Below are positions 9,651-18,440 of a DNA stretch of 55,723 bases, piece after piece (positions within the stretch are counted from its first letter, which is position 1; every line of letters starts with the position of its first letter). The position numbers were made by a program, and so were the translations under genes. The stretch is taken from assembly GCA_020347665.1 (NCBI GenBank), contig CP070737.1, forward strand, positions 1,745,901-1,801,623, given 5' to 3'. The notes beneath the pieces are model-generated. The model did not search any database, was not told where the DNA came from, and saw nothing but the letters and a program-made list of their open reading frames with translations. Origin of the DNA: Nitrospiraceae bacterium. Lineage in GTDB: Bacteria > Nitrospirota > Thermodesulfovibrionia > Thermodesulfovibrionales > UBA6898.

Positions 9651-11021
9651 ATGAAAGAAGTAGATTTTACTCTTGATAAATTACCTCCCCAGAATATTGA
9701 GGCTGAGCAGTCTGTTCTTGGATCAGTTCTGCTGGATAATGGTGCCTTAACAACTGCGCTCGAACTGCTTAAGCACGATGATTTCTACAAGGAGTCCCAC
9801 AGAAAGATATTCATTGCAATGGCCGATCTTTTCGACAAGAATGAACCTGTAGACCTTATTACCTTAACTGACCATTTGAAGAGGAAGAATGATTTTGATG
9901 CTGTTGGTGGAACGGAATATCTTACTTCACTTGTAACAATTGTGCCTACGTCTGCCAATATCAGATACCATTCAAAAATTGTCAGAGAGAAGGCTTTGCT
10001 GAGAGGACTTCTCCGTTCAGTAAATGATATAGCACATACTGTTTACGAAAATAACCTTGATCCGGAAGAAATGGTCGATTATGCAGAAAAAAATATCTTT
10101 GATATTTCTGATAAACGTATCAACGTATCTTTCGTTACCTTAAAGGATTTAATAAAAGACAGTTTCCAGATGATTGAACATATGTATGATAAAAAGGAGA
10201 CCGTTACCGGTTTGTCGGCAGGCTTTTTAGAGCTTGATAAATTAACCACCGGTTTCCAAAAAGGTGATTTAATAGTAATTGGCGGACGACCTTCGATGGG
10301 GAAAACTGCATTCAGCCTCAATGTGGCACAACATGTGGCTCTTGAATTGAAAGAACCTGTGGCCATCTTCAGTCTGGAAATGTCTAAAGAGCAGCTTATG
10401 TTCCGGATGCTCTGTTCCGAAGCTCGGGTGGATTCAAACAAGATAAGGAAGGGATTTATAAAGAAGGAAGATTGGCATAAACTGACGTCAGCTGCGGGAA
10501 ATCTTGCCGAAGCCCCCATCTTTATTGATGATTCTTCTGGGTTAAGCGTTCTTGAAATGCGTGCTAAGGCACGCAGGTTGAAAGCGGACCACGGGTTAAG
10601 TCTTGTTGTCGTAGATTATTTACAGTTGATGAGGGGAAGAGGGAAGGCAGAGACACGCGAACAGGAGATTTCTGAAATATCACGCTCTTTAAAGGCTCTG
10701 GCTAAAGAACTGAGGCTTCCTGTAATTGCTTTAAGTCAGCTGAACAGAGGTGTTGAAACAAGAACCGGCACAAAAAAACCCAACCTGGCGGATTTGAGAG
10801 AGTCCGGGGCGATTGAGCAGGACGCTGATGTTATAATCTTTCTGTACAGAGACGAGATTTACAACAGGGAAAGTGAAGAAAACAAGGGACGGGCAGAAGT
10901 GATTGTTTCAAAGCAGCGGAACGGCCCTACCGGAGAAGTTACCCTTTCGTTTCTTTCTTTTTGCACGAGATTTGAAGATTTTTCTGATAGAGAGTATCTC
11001 GATATTGAGGAAAGTTACTAA
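9651..11021 (+). CDS. dnaB: replicative DNA helicase DnaB
   Basis: Hexameric 5'-3' helicase that unwinds DNA at the replication fork. The N-terminal DnaB domain (PPQNIEAEQSVLGSVLLD) is followed by a RecA-fold ATPase with Walker A GGRPSMGKTAF (about residue 210) and Walker B LVVVDYLQLM, then the arginine-finger region RNGPTGEV. 456 residues, normal, and no intein is present. Only 8 bases separate it from rplI, and there is no strong ribosome-binding site, consistent with coupling. Confidence 0.96.
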   Translation: MKEVDFTLDKLPPQNIEAEQSVLGSVLLDNGALTTALELLKHDDFYKESHRKIFIAMADLFDKNEPVDLITLTDHLKRKNDFDAVGGTEYLTSLVTIVPTSANIRYHSKIVREKALLRGLLRSVNDIAHTVYENNLDPEEMVDYAEKNIFDISDKRINVSFVTLKDLIKDSFQMIEHMYDKKETVTGLSAGFLELDKLTTGFQKGDLIVIGGRPSMGKTAFSLNVAQHVALELKEPVAIFSLEMSKEQLMFRMLCSEARVDSNKIRKGFIKKEDWHKLTSAAGNLAEAPIFIDDSSGLSVLEMRAKARRLKADHGLSLVVVDYLQLMRGRGKAETREQEISEISRSLKALAKELRLPVIALSQLNRGVETRTGTKKPNLADLRESGAIEQDADVIIFLYRDEIYNRESEENKGRAEVIVSKQRNGPTGEVTLSFLSFCTRFEDFSDREYLDIEESY

Positions 11022-11094
11022 AACAGATTCAATCAGAAGATTCTTTCCTTCTTCGTGTAACGTCCGGTTGCTTACCGCTTCGAGGATATGAATA

Positions 11095-11913
11095 GTGAAT
11101 AAACATAGTATGAAAAGGGCAGCTGCAGTAGCGGGTCAATTTTATCACGGATCACATTCCCGGCTGAAAGAGCAGGTCGAGGAATATATGGATCCGGGCG
11201 CGAGGAAGAAGAAGGCGATAGGCATTGTTGTTCCCCATGCCGGATTCATTTACTCAGGATCTGTGGCAGGACAGGTATTTTCTTCCATTCATTTTCCACA
11301 AACGTTCTTAATGTTGGGGCCAAATCATACAGGGCTTGGTCCCGGCATTTCAATTATGGCTGACGGCGCCTGGGAAGTTCCTAACGGATCCTTTGAAATT
11401 GACAGAAGACTGGCAAGCAGAATTGCTCAGAATGTATCTATTGTGGAAAAAGATGTTCAGGCTCATATTTTTGAACATTCTCTGGAGGTGCAGCTTCCTT
11501 TTATTGCCTATTTTGGAGAACAGATTAAGATAGTACCGATTGCAGTCCTTTCCGCGTCTTTTGATGATTGCTGCAGTCTGGCTGAAGGTATAGCTAAAGC
11601 GGTAAAGACCATTGATTATCCGATCACTCTGCTTGCCAGTACAGACTTCAGTCATTATGTTCCGGAAAAAGTTGCCCGAAAGAATGATAAGAAGGCAATA
11701 GACAGGATTATCGATATTGATCCAAGAGGGCTGTATGAGACTGTTTTGAAGGATAAGATATCCATGTGTGGCTACCTCCCAACTACTGCAATGCTCTATG
11801 CTGCCAGGCTTCTGGGTGCTGATTCCGGCCATCTTATTCGATATATGACTTCGGGCGACGTTAGTGGAGATTTTGATAGCGTTGTAGGTTATGCGGGTAT
11901 TATAATAGCCTAG
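11095..11913 (+). CDS. MEMO1 family protein (AmmeMemoRadiSam system protein B)
   Basis: Cytoplasmic protein of the MEMO1 family, structurally related to class III extradiol dioxygenases. Seen: AAAVAGQFYHGS at the N-terminus, VPHAGFIYSG, LGPNHTGLG, EHSLEVQLPFI and ASTDFSHYVP, the conserved metal-site segments. GTG 11095 is preferred because GAGGA lies 8 bases upstream; ATG 11110 is the alternative. The family often occurs with AMMECR1 and a radical SAM protein, but neither is adjacent here. The biochemical role is unproven. Confidence 0.88.
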   Translation: MNKHSMKRAAAVAGQFYHGSHSRLKEQVEEYMDPGARKKKAIGIVVPHAGFIYSGSVAGQVFSSIHFPQTFLMLGPNHTGLGPGISIMADGAWEVPNGSFEIDRRLASRIAQNVSIVEKDVQAHIFEHSLEVQLPFIAYFGEQIKIVPIAVLSASFDDCCSLAEGIAKAVKTIDYPITLLASTDFSHYVPEKVARKNDKKAIDRIIDIDPRGLYETVLKDKISMCGYLPTTAMLYAARLLGADSGHLIRYMTSGDVSGDFDSVVGYAGIIIA

Positions 11914-11921
11914 ACTGCAAG

Positions 11922-11938
11922 GGAAAGGTTCCCTTTCC
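11922..11938 (+). other. hairpin downstream of the MEMO1 gene
   Basis: GGAAAGG (11922-11928) pairs with CCTTTCC (11932-11938) over a 3-base loop. There is no T-run after it, so a terminator role is only possible. It separates the MEMO1 gene from the PilZ gene. Confidence 0.3.
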
Positions 11939-11973
11939 TGAACTTATAACTCTTGGAAGTCGCATTTAAAGAC

Positions 11974-12645
11974 ATGGGAGAAGAGAAAAGAAAATTTAGA
12001 AGGTACAATGTCGACGATATTCATGGCAATATGTTGTATTCAGCCGATGTACATATTGTCAATATAAGTATTGACGGTGTCTTGCTGGAGACGACGAGGC
12101 GACTGGATATAAATCGGGAATATAACTTAAAAATAAAGTATAAAGAAAGCATTCTCGACCTCAAAGGAGTGGTTGTCTGGTCAGTACTGAGCCGTACTGA
12201 TACGAGGCCATCAGGAGAAAACATCCCGATTTATAAGACCGGCATGAGATTTTCGCACGGGTTCAGTGATGTAACCAGAGATGTAATGAAATTCATTGAC
12301 GAGAATAAAACAGAAACCATGGAAAAGCGATTGGTCGGTGTTCGATTTAAAGTGAACCAACCGGATGATGCAACTATTGACGCTTCCTGTGAATATGAAG
12401 TCAAGAAATTAAGTCTTTCGGGCATGTTAATAGAGACGGACCGCTTGCTGGATATCGATTCCCGCCATGATATAAACATTTCCTTGAATCAGAGAGAAAT
12501 AGCTGTTATCGGGCGGATTGTAAATTGCGTGGAAGTGATGAAAGAAGACCTGAAAAAGTATGAAATAGGAATTGAGTTCATGGAGATAACCGAAGAGGAC
12601 AAGAAACGTATCATAAATTTTCTTAATTCGCTTGACAAACAGTAA
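11974..12645 (+). CDS. tandem PilZ domain protein
   Basis: Predicted c-di-GMP effector with two PilZ domains. The first has RKFRR (RxxxR) at residues 5-9 and NISIDG (NxSxxG), the two halves of the c-di-GMP site. The second (about residue 110 onward) has RLVGVRF and LSLSG, a degenerate motif that may not bind ligand. The ATG at 11974 directly precedes the family-like MGEEKRKFRRY; the frame is open to TTG 11953, which has no ribosome-binding site. No signal peptide or TM helix. It precedes the HEAT and HD-GYP genes, so it probably reads out the c-di-GMP that those neighbours control. Confidence 0.82.
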   Translation: MGEEKRKFRRYNVDDIHGNMLYSADVHIVNISIDGVLLETTRRLDINREYNLKIKYKESILDLKGVVVWSVLSRTDTRPSGENIPIYKTGMRFSHGFSDVTRDVMKFIDENKTETMEKRLVGVRFKVNQPDDATIDASCEYEVKKLSLSGMLIETDRLLDIDSRHDINISLNQREIAVIGRIVNCVEVMKEDLKKYEIGIEFMEITEEDKKRIINFLNSLDKQ

Positions 12646-12708
12646 CATTACCATCGATGCAATACTTTGCAATTTGCTTTCCTGTTAGAGCACGCTTTTT
12701 TAGTTCTA

Positions 12709-12737
12709 TTGACACTATCCGCATACTATGTTAATTT
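12709..12737 (+). promoter_or_regulatory. predicted sigma-70 promoter for the HEAT/HD-GYP pair
   Basis: TTGACA (12709-12714) and TAATTT (12732-12737) are separated by 17 bases. The predicted transcript start falls at or very near the ATG at 12744, implying a leaderless or almost leaderless message; no Shine-Dalgarno is present between them. Confidence 0.5.
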
Positions 12738-12743
12738 TTCTGC

Positions 12744-14387
12744 ATGACTATAAGTGACGATCTTATACTAGCGAAAGATATCATCCAGGTATTTCTGAAA
12801 GGCAAGAAAATTCTGCGGATGTATCCCCAGAACAATCCTATCTATATGAAAACGATTGAGGATTCTTTCAATAAATTTGATGATTTTTTTACCTATCAGG
12901 ATACCTTACGGTATGTTTTTAGGCAGAATGAAATATTATACGATACTGAGCAGGTATATGAAAATCCTGAGAAAGAGGATAACCTTGCTCTATTCTTCTT
13001 TAAAGATGGATTGCGTGAAATTACATTCCGGAAGGGCTTAACTGCCAATGAAATGGAAGACTTCCTGAGAATTATATCAATGGATTTTGAAAGGGAAGTC
13101 CTTGAAGATGATATCGTTACTCTTTTTTGGGAAAAAGATTTCGAGAACATCCAATACGTCGTTGATGAAACCTTCTTGGCAGATGAAGAGGACTATGAAT
13201 CTCAGGCAATGTCTGAACTGGAGGAAAAACATAAAGACCCGGATAATTTACTTCAGGCATATGAAGATGCTTTTAAACAGGAGGATGCAAAGGAAATTGC
13301 GGTGGTCCAGATTGTCGAGACTGAACTTCAGATTCTTTTCAAGGAGCTGGAAGATGATGCTCAGGATAAAATAGAAAAATTAAACAATATTCTTTTCGAA
13401 ATTCTTATAAGTGTTGAAAGGAAAAATGAGTATGCCGATGTAGCGACCTCTCTTATAGCATCTGTTGAATATGCAATAGGAAAGGGAAATCTTGATGCAG
13501 TCAGAAAATTGCTGGTACGGCTTAAGCGACTAACGGACCGTCAGGATATTGATGGTGATCTGCTATTTCAGGCCAAAAGAGTTATCTATTTTGCTGGAAG
13601 TGAAAAGGTGATCACTGCTCTTGGTGAAATGCTTGATAGTGGACAGGAAATTGATGAAAAACTCTTTGATGAATATATTGATCATCTGGAAAAAAATGCA
13701 ATTCTTCCGTTTATAAAAGTACTCGGTGAACTAAAAACGATCCATGCACGAAAAATCGTTATTGATGCTCTTGTTACTCTCGGGCCGAAAGATATCCTGA
13801 CGCTCACTAAAGGATTAAATGATCCAAGATGGTACGTAACAAGAAATATTATATATATATTGAGGAACATAGGCGATAAAAGAGCTGTGGATCATCTTCT
13901 AAAGACTGTCCAGCATACTGATATCAGGGTTAAGAAAGAAGTTATTAGAACGTTGGGTGAACTCGGTGGTTCCAATGTGTTGGTTGCCTTGAGAAACTGT
14001 TTGGATGACAAAGAAATCCAGGTCAGGATAGCCGCTTTGAAGGCATTTTCAAATATTTCTTCCGATACCGTCAAGAAAATGCTGATGGACCGTATTATGA
14101 AAAAAGAGTTTAAGGATAAATCCTTTGAAGAAAAAAAGGAATACTTCACGACCCTTGCCAATTGGAAAGATAGCGAAGTACTGGAATTTCTTGTAAAAGT
14201 CATGAAGAAGAGAAGCTTTTTTGGGAGAAGCAAATTATTCGAAAATAAAGCTGTGGCAGCTCATTGCCTTGGTCTCATTGGAAGCAAGAAAGTCCTGCCG
14301 CTCCTAAACAAACACAAGAATTCGAATAGCAAATTATTGAGAGAATATGCGTATACCGCGATCAAAAGGATAGACAGTGCCCAGTAA
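12744..14387 (+). CDS. HEAT-repeat protein with an N-terminal domain shared with the adjacent HD-GYP protein
   Basis: A 547-residue soluble protein. Residues 1-150 form a domain with the pattern LRMYPQNNP, a NEILYD turn, then FFFKDGLREITFRKGL and an acidic helix. The same layout is seen in the N-terminus of the next gene's product. An acidic helical middle follows, and from about residue 310 there are at least four HEAT-type repeats (ARKIVIDALVTLG, VRRTLGELGG-like units, VRIAALKAFSNI). No catalytic motif, signal peptide or TM helix. The last 11 bases overlap the HD-GYP gene, so the two are translated together. A scaffold or adaptor role is inferred from HEAT repeats. Confidence 0.8.
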   Translation: MTISDDLILAKDIIQVFLKGKKILRMYPQNNPIYMKTIEDSFNKFDDFFTYQDTLRYVFRQNEILYDTEQVYENPEKEDNLALFFFKDGLREITFRKGLTANEMEDFLRIISMDFEREVLEDDIVTLFWEKDFENIQYVVDETFLADEEDYESQAMSELEEKHKDPDNLLQAYEDAFKQEDAKEIAVVQIVETELQILFKELEDDAQDKIEKLNNILFEILISVERKNEYADVATSLIASVEYAIGKGNLDAVRKLLVRLKRLTDRQDIDGDLLFQAKRVIYFAGSEKVITALGEMLDSGQEIDEKLFDEYIDHLEKNAILPFIKVLGELKTIHARKIVIDALVTLGPKDILTLTKGLNDPRWYVTRNIIYILRNIGDKRAVDHLLKTVQHTDIRVKKEVIRTLGELGGSNVLVALRNCLDDKEIQVRIAALKAFSNISSDTVKKMLMDRIMKKEFKDKSFEEKKEYFTTLANWKDSEVLEFLVKVMKKRSFFGRSKLFENKAVAAHCLGLIGSKKVLPLLNKHKNSNSKLLREYAYTAIKRIDSAQ

Positions 14388-15780
14388 AGAAGAACTGAAA
14401 ATACAAAAATATGCACAGGATTTTGTGAATCAGCTATCTGTGGTCTTGAGAACTTCACAGATACATGATCTGAATAATGTTGCAGTTAAGTCAAATATTG
14501 AAAAAATGATGTCTCATGTAAGTGCATTGCTGGGCATGGAAAACATCATCACCCTTGAAGTGAGAGGAGAGTTTTTTTATTTTAATGAATACAGGATGCG
14601 ATACCCCTTAGAATATCTTCTCAATTTTGATTTTCTTATGCGTGAATTTAAGAAACGAGAACTGGGTTCTTTTATCATAGTTAAAAATGTTACTCTTCAG
14701 GATATGCAGACTTTCATTCGGGCTTTTATCGAATCTCCCTATGCAACGAATCCATATGAGCGCATTGAAGAAAAGATGAAAGGAATCGAGAACATTAAAA
14801 TAGACAGACTAAAATCAATTGTTGAAGAGGATTTCCTTGATGTAAGAAAGATGGTGAAAAAATCGTATTTCAATGCTGTATCGTTTACGAAGGGAGTCAT
14901 TCATAAGATTAAGAGTGGAGAAAAAGTCAGCCTGAAAAAGGCGAAGAGAGTCGTTGAATCAATGGTTGACCATATTCTTGAGCAGGAGCAGTTGTTGCTT
15001 GGTATGACCGCGATTAAAGAATATGATGAATATACCTATCACCATTCTGTTAATGTCAGTATTCTGTGCGTTGCTCTCGGACAACGGCTCGGACTTAACC
15101 GGAAAATGCTTACAGAACTTGGCATGGTTTCGCTTTTTCATGATATCGGAAAGATGGAGATACCACCTGAGGTTCTTAATAAACCTGCAAGTTTTACAGA
15201 AGAGGAGTGGAAAGTTGTCAGAAAGCATCCTTCCATTGGTTCCCGTGCACTGCTGAAACTCAAAAAACTTGATGAACTTTCCATCAGATCAGCTATAGTA
15301 GCTTTTGAACATCATATGCATTATGATTTTACTGGATATCCGAAGATTACTGATCCGAAAAAGCTCGATTTTTATAGCAGAATTGTCAGTCTTGCCGATC
15401 AATATGATGCTATGACGTCCGCACGGGTTTATTCGAGAGTACCTATGACTCCTGATAAGGCTTTAAGCCTTATGATGGAACGGGCGGGGACACAGCTTGA
15501 TCCATTACTCTTTAAATTTTTTATTAATATGATCGGTGTTTTTCCAGTAGGAACACTGGTTATGCTGAACACAAAGGAGCTTGGTCTGGTTTATGAAGGT
15601 AACCAGATCTTTGTGAGCAGACCCCGCGTCATGCTTATCACCGACAATGTAGGCAATAGGATTGAGGGCCGCGTAATTGACCTTACCGAGAAGGATGACA
15701 AGGACCAGTACAGCAAATCTATTGTAAAAACTCTGGATCCGAATAAATATAACATTAATCTGGCTGAGTATTTCTTATAG
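14377..15780 (+). CDS. HD-GYP domain c-di-GMP phosphodiesterase
   Basis: Predicted to hydrolyse c-di-GMP. GTG 14377 is preceded by AAAGGA at 6 bases. Residues 1-150 resemble the N-terminus of the preceding HEAT protein (GEFFYFNEYRMR, FKKRELGSFIIVKNVTLQDM). The HD-GYP domain spans about 200-400: HHSVNVS, LFHDIGKMEIPPEVLNKP (His255-Asp256), KHPSIGSRALL, the EHH and GYP elements in EHHMHYDFTGYP, and SLADQYDAMTSARVY. A short C-terminal domain follows (VFPVGTLVMLNTKELG). All expected metal ligands appear present. The stop is only 19 bases from the end of the convergent GTPase gene. Confidence 0.9.
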   Translation: MPSKEELKIQKYAQDFVNQLSVVLRTSQIHDLNNVAVKSNIEKMMSHVSALLGMENIITLEVRGEFFYFNEYRMRYPLEYLLNFDFLMREFKKRELGSFIIVKNVTLQDMQTFIRAFIESPYATNPYERIEEKMKGIENIKIDRLKSIVEEDFLDVRKMVKKSYFNAVSFTKGVIHKIKSGEKVSLKKAKRVVESMVDHILEQEQLLLGMTAIKEYDEYTYHHSVNVSILCVALGQRLGLNRKMLTELGMVSLFHDIGKMEIPPEVLNKPASFTEEEWKVVRKHPSIGSRALLKLKKLDELSIRSAIVAFEHHMHYDFTGYPKITDPKKLDFYSRIVSLADQYDAMTSARVYSRVPMTPDKALSLMMERAGTQLDPLLFKFFINMIGVFPVGTLVMLNTKELGLVYEGNQIFVSRPRVMLITDNVGNRIEGRVIDLTEKDDKDQYSKSIVKTLDPNKYNINLAEYFL

Positions 15781-15799
15781 CCGTCTATGCTTCGTCATA

Positions 15800-17059
15800 C
15801 TACCATCGAAACCAACCCTTCTTTATCTTTAATCTCTCAAGACTGGTAACAATAATTCTCAACATCGCATTTGTGTCTTGATGCTCTTTCTTCATTTCAT
15901 TGATATCCTTTAGATCCCGGCTTTCTCTTCTCTTTTGCAATTCACTTAATCCCATTAATTCTTTTCTCATCATGGCCATCTGCTTACTGATCGTGCGGAA
16001 AGAATCGTGTATCTTTGGCAGAATTGCATTAACAGTCCTGATTTCGTCGATGATATCATCCATTTTTTCAGATACCACAACAGGGGGTTCTTCGCGAACA
16101 GTATCAGGGACTTCGCCTTCCGGCTGGGGCAAAGAACCTGCGGAAACAACATGTTCCATGGGTTGATTTTCTGGTTGTACAATGGCAGCTGGTTGTTCGG
16201 CATCCTGAGGCTCCTCCAACGAGCGCTCAGTAACCGGTGCCGCCACATGCGATTCTTCAGTGACGTTGATGTCAGAGTGAGCATGCTCAGCAGATTTGTA
16301 TGAAACATCCGGCATTTGGGTGGATTCTTCTTGAACAGCTGTGGACTCGGTAGCTTCTGCGTATGGGCCTGGAGCTTCAGCTGTAGGGGGGGAAATGACC
16401 GGTTCATGAAATGGTTCTTGTATACTCTGCTTTCCGGAATCTTCAAAAATATCAACTGTCTGTATCTCAATCTTGTGTTTTTCCGATATGTTCTTTAACA
16501 GAAGACGCACGATCAGCTCATAGGCCTCCCTAACGCCATTACCGTTGAGAGCAGAAGCTTTGATTACCGGATAATTCTTACTATTCAGATCAGCGTTCAG
16601 CTCTTCAACAGACAGCAGATTTGGAAGATCCCTTTTATTGTATTGCAGGACGATAGGTATCTCATCAGGGTTGATATTGTTAGACCTGAGATTATCCATC
16701 ATATTTCCAATACCATCAAGATTCTGTTCTTTCATTTCGATTTGGGAATCAGCAACAAAGACAACTGCATCTGCACCCTTCAGAACAATCTTTCTGGTCG
16801 CGTTGTACCTCACCTGGCCAGGTACGGTATATAATTGAAACCGAATGGAAAAATCCTTAATTCGTCCGATCTCAACAGGCAGAAAATCAAAGAATAGCGT
16901 TCTGTCAGCCTCAGTCGAAAGAGAAAGGAGCTTGCCCTTTGTGTTCGGATCAAGCGTAGCGTGCAGGTACTGGAGATTCGTTGTCTTGCCGCTAAGGCCC
17001 GGCCCATAATAGACGATCTTCAGAGTAATCTCTTTGGTTGCGTAATTAAAGAGAGCCAT
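15800..17059 (-). CDS. MglA-type small GTPase with long C-terminal extension
   Basis: Residues 1-198 are a complete Ras-like G domain of the bacterial MglA group: P-loop GPGLSGKT at 19-26, YTVPGQ with Thr78 as in Myxococcus MglA, the MglA signature VVFVADSQ, NKRD at 141-144 and SALNGNG. MglA sets cell polarity and directs motility machines. Unlike MglA (about 195 residues), this protein runs to 419: a Pro/Glu/Val-rich, probably disordered stretch (about 210-330), then a coiled coil (about 335-400) and a short basic tail ending KKGWFRW. No roadblock/MglB GAP gene is adjacent. It is 1 base downstream of the diguanylate cyclase gene and co-oriented. Confidence 0.9.
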   Translation of the reverse strand: MALFNYATKEITLKIVYYGPGLSGKTTNLQYLHATLDPNTKGKLLSLSTEADRTLFFDFLPVEIGRIKDFSIRFQLYTVPGQVRYNATRKIVLKGADAVVFVADSQIEMKEQNLDGIGNMMDNLRSNNINPDEIPIVLQYNKRDLPNLLSVEELNADLNSKNYPVIKASALNGNGVREAYELIVRLLLKNISEKHKIEIQTVDIFEDSGKQSIQEPFHEPVISPPTAEAPGPYAEATESTAVQEESTQMPDVSYKSAEHAHSDINVTEESHVAAPVTERSLEEPQDAEQPAAIVQPENQPMEHVVSAGSLPQPEGEVPDTVREEPPVVVSEKMDDIIDEIRTVNAILPKIHDSFRTISKQMAMMRKELMGLSELQKRRESRDLKDINEMKKEHQDTNAMLRIIVTSLERLKIKKGWFRW

Positions 17060-17060
17060 T

Positions 17061-18440
17061 TTAGATTATTGCATATACTCCATTTCTGGTTTGATATTTT
17101 ACCCGATACATAGCTTCGTCAGCCAGTCTCAGCAGCTCTTCTTTTGTTTGAGCACTCTGCGGAAATGAGGCAACTCCGAAACTGGCCGTTAATCGTAACG
17201 TATAACCTTCCTTTCTGAGGAAGACATTGTTTTCAATTGATTTTCTTAATCTCTCGGCTATCTGCAAGGCTGCTTCAGGAGCAGTCTGGGGAAGTACGAT
17301 AACAAACTCATCACCTCCATAACGGGCAACAATATCAATGGTTCGCAGGCCGGCAATGAGAAGCTGACCTACTTCAACCAGTATTTTGCTGCCTACAAGG
17401 TGTCCATAATTATCATTAATTGTCTTAAAATAATCTATATCCATAAATATAATGGAAAGAGAATGGCTATATCTCTTTGACCTATTGATTTCTACTTCCA
17501 ATGTTCTATTGAGATATCTGGTATTAAACAGATTAGTTAAATCATCTGTAACTGACAGTTCAGCCATTTTTTGATATAACGATGAGCTTTCTATTGCAAT
17601 GGCAGCTTGGTCTACGAGCCGCAACATGAGATCAAGATCTTCTTTATTGAAAGGGTCTCCAGAAGTCTTATTCACCAGTTCAAGCACTCCGACAGTTGTC
17701 CCTTTGCTTTTAATGGGTATGCACATAATAGATTTGGCCTCATCAGGTCTTGATTGAAAACGGGGATCAACCGTGACATCAGGAACTATAACAGGGATGC
17801 CCTCCTGCGCCACCCATCCAGCAATACCTTCTCCCACCTTTAAGCGGGATTTCTTTATCTTTTGGGCCTTTCGCGCAGCTGTTTTTTCAAAATACAGTTC
17901 TCCGGTATTCTCATCTATGAGCAGTATAGACCATGTTTCAGCTTTTATAAACGCCTTGGCCCGTCTCATAATGGTTGTTAATATTTCATTCGGTTCAAGG
18001 GCCGACGTTAGCGTCTTACTGATCTCTTCGAAAAAAATGAGTTCATTTCTCACATGGGAGAGTTTCCTCTTCAGGGAAGCATTTTCATCAAGTATTGCAC
18101 GTCCCTTTATTGCTTTGTCAATAAAGAATGTCAGTTCTTTTGGATGAGGCTCAACAACTGGATAAACAACGTCTGATTTCAACCACCGGGCAAACCCCCT
18201 GAACGAACGGTCATTTGAAATAACTACTTTAGGTATATTTCTGAATTTCTTCGAGAACTCTTTAAATGCCTGCTCGTAAATCTGGTTCTTATCGATAATA
18301 ATAACATCAGGCTTGTCTTCGTTGCGAAACATGAGGTCATTGATACTTTTGAATGTAATGAATGAATATTCTTTTGATGAAAGTAAATCTTTCTGCTCCT
18401 TTGCTACCATGCTGTTGCCTATTAAAAAGATTTTAAACAT
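17061..18440 (-). CDS. GAF-GGDEF diguanylate cyclase with degenerate receiver domain
   Basis: Predicted to make c-di-GMP from two GTP. The start at 18440 ([10 protein letters not shown]) fits a receiver-like fold at residues 1-120; it retains VIIIDK at the phosphoacceptor strand but lacks the paired acidic residues after beta-1, so phosphorylation is doubtful. A GAF domain (about 150-290) follows with [13 protein letters not shown] and [15 protein letters not shown]. The GGDEF domain has intact GGDEF (375-379) and an I-site RTID five residues before it, so product inhibition is expected. 459 residues. It overlaps the 3' end of secA by 8 bases and is followed directly by the GTPase gene. Confidence 0.92.
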   Translation of the reverse strand: MFKIFLIGNSMVAKEQKDLLSSKEYSFITFKSINDLMFRNEDKPDVIIIDKNQIYEQAFKEFSKKFRNIPKVVISNDRSFRGFARWLKSDVVYPVVEPHPKELTFFIDKAIKGRAILDENASLKRKLSHVRNELIFFEEISKTLTSALEPNEILTTIMRRAKAFIKAETWSILLIDENTGELYFEKTAARKAQKIKKSRLKVGEGIAGWVAQEGIPVIVPDVTVDPRFQSRPDEAKSIMCIPIKSKGTTVGVLELVNKTSGDPFNKEDLDLMLRLVDQAAIAIESSSLYQKMAELSVTDDLTNLFNTRYLNRTLEVEINRSKRYSHSLSIIFMDIDYFKTINDNYGHLVGSKILVEVGQLLIAGLRTIDIVARYGGDEFVIVLPQTAPEAALQIAERLRKSIENNVFLRKEGYTLRLTASFGVASFPQSAQTKEELLRLADEAMYRVKYQTRNGVYAII

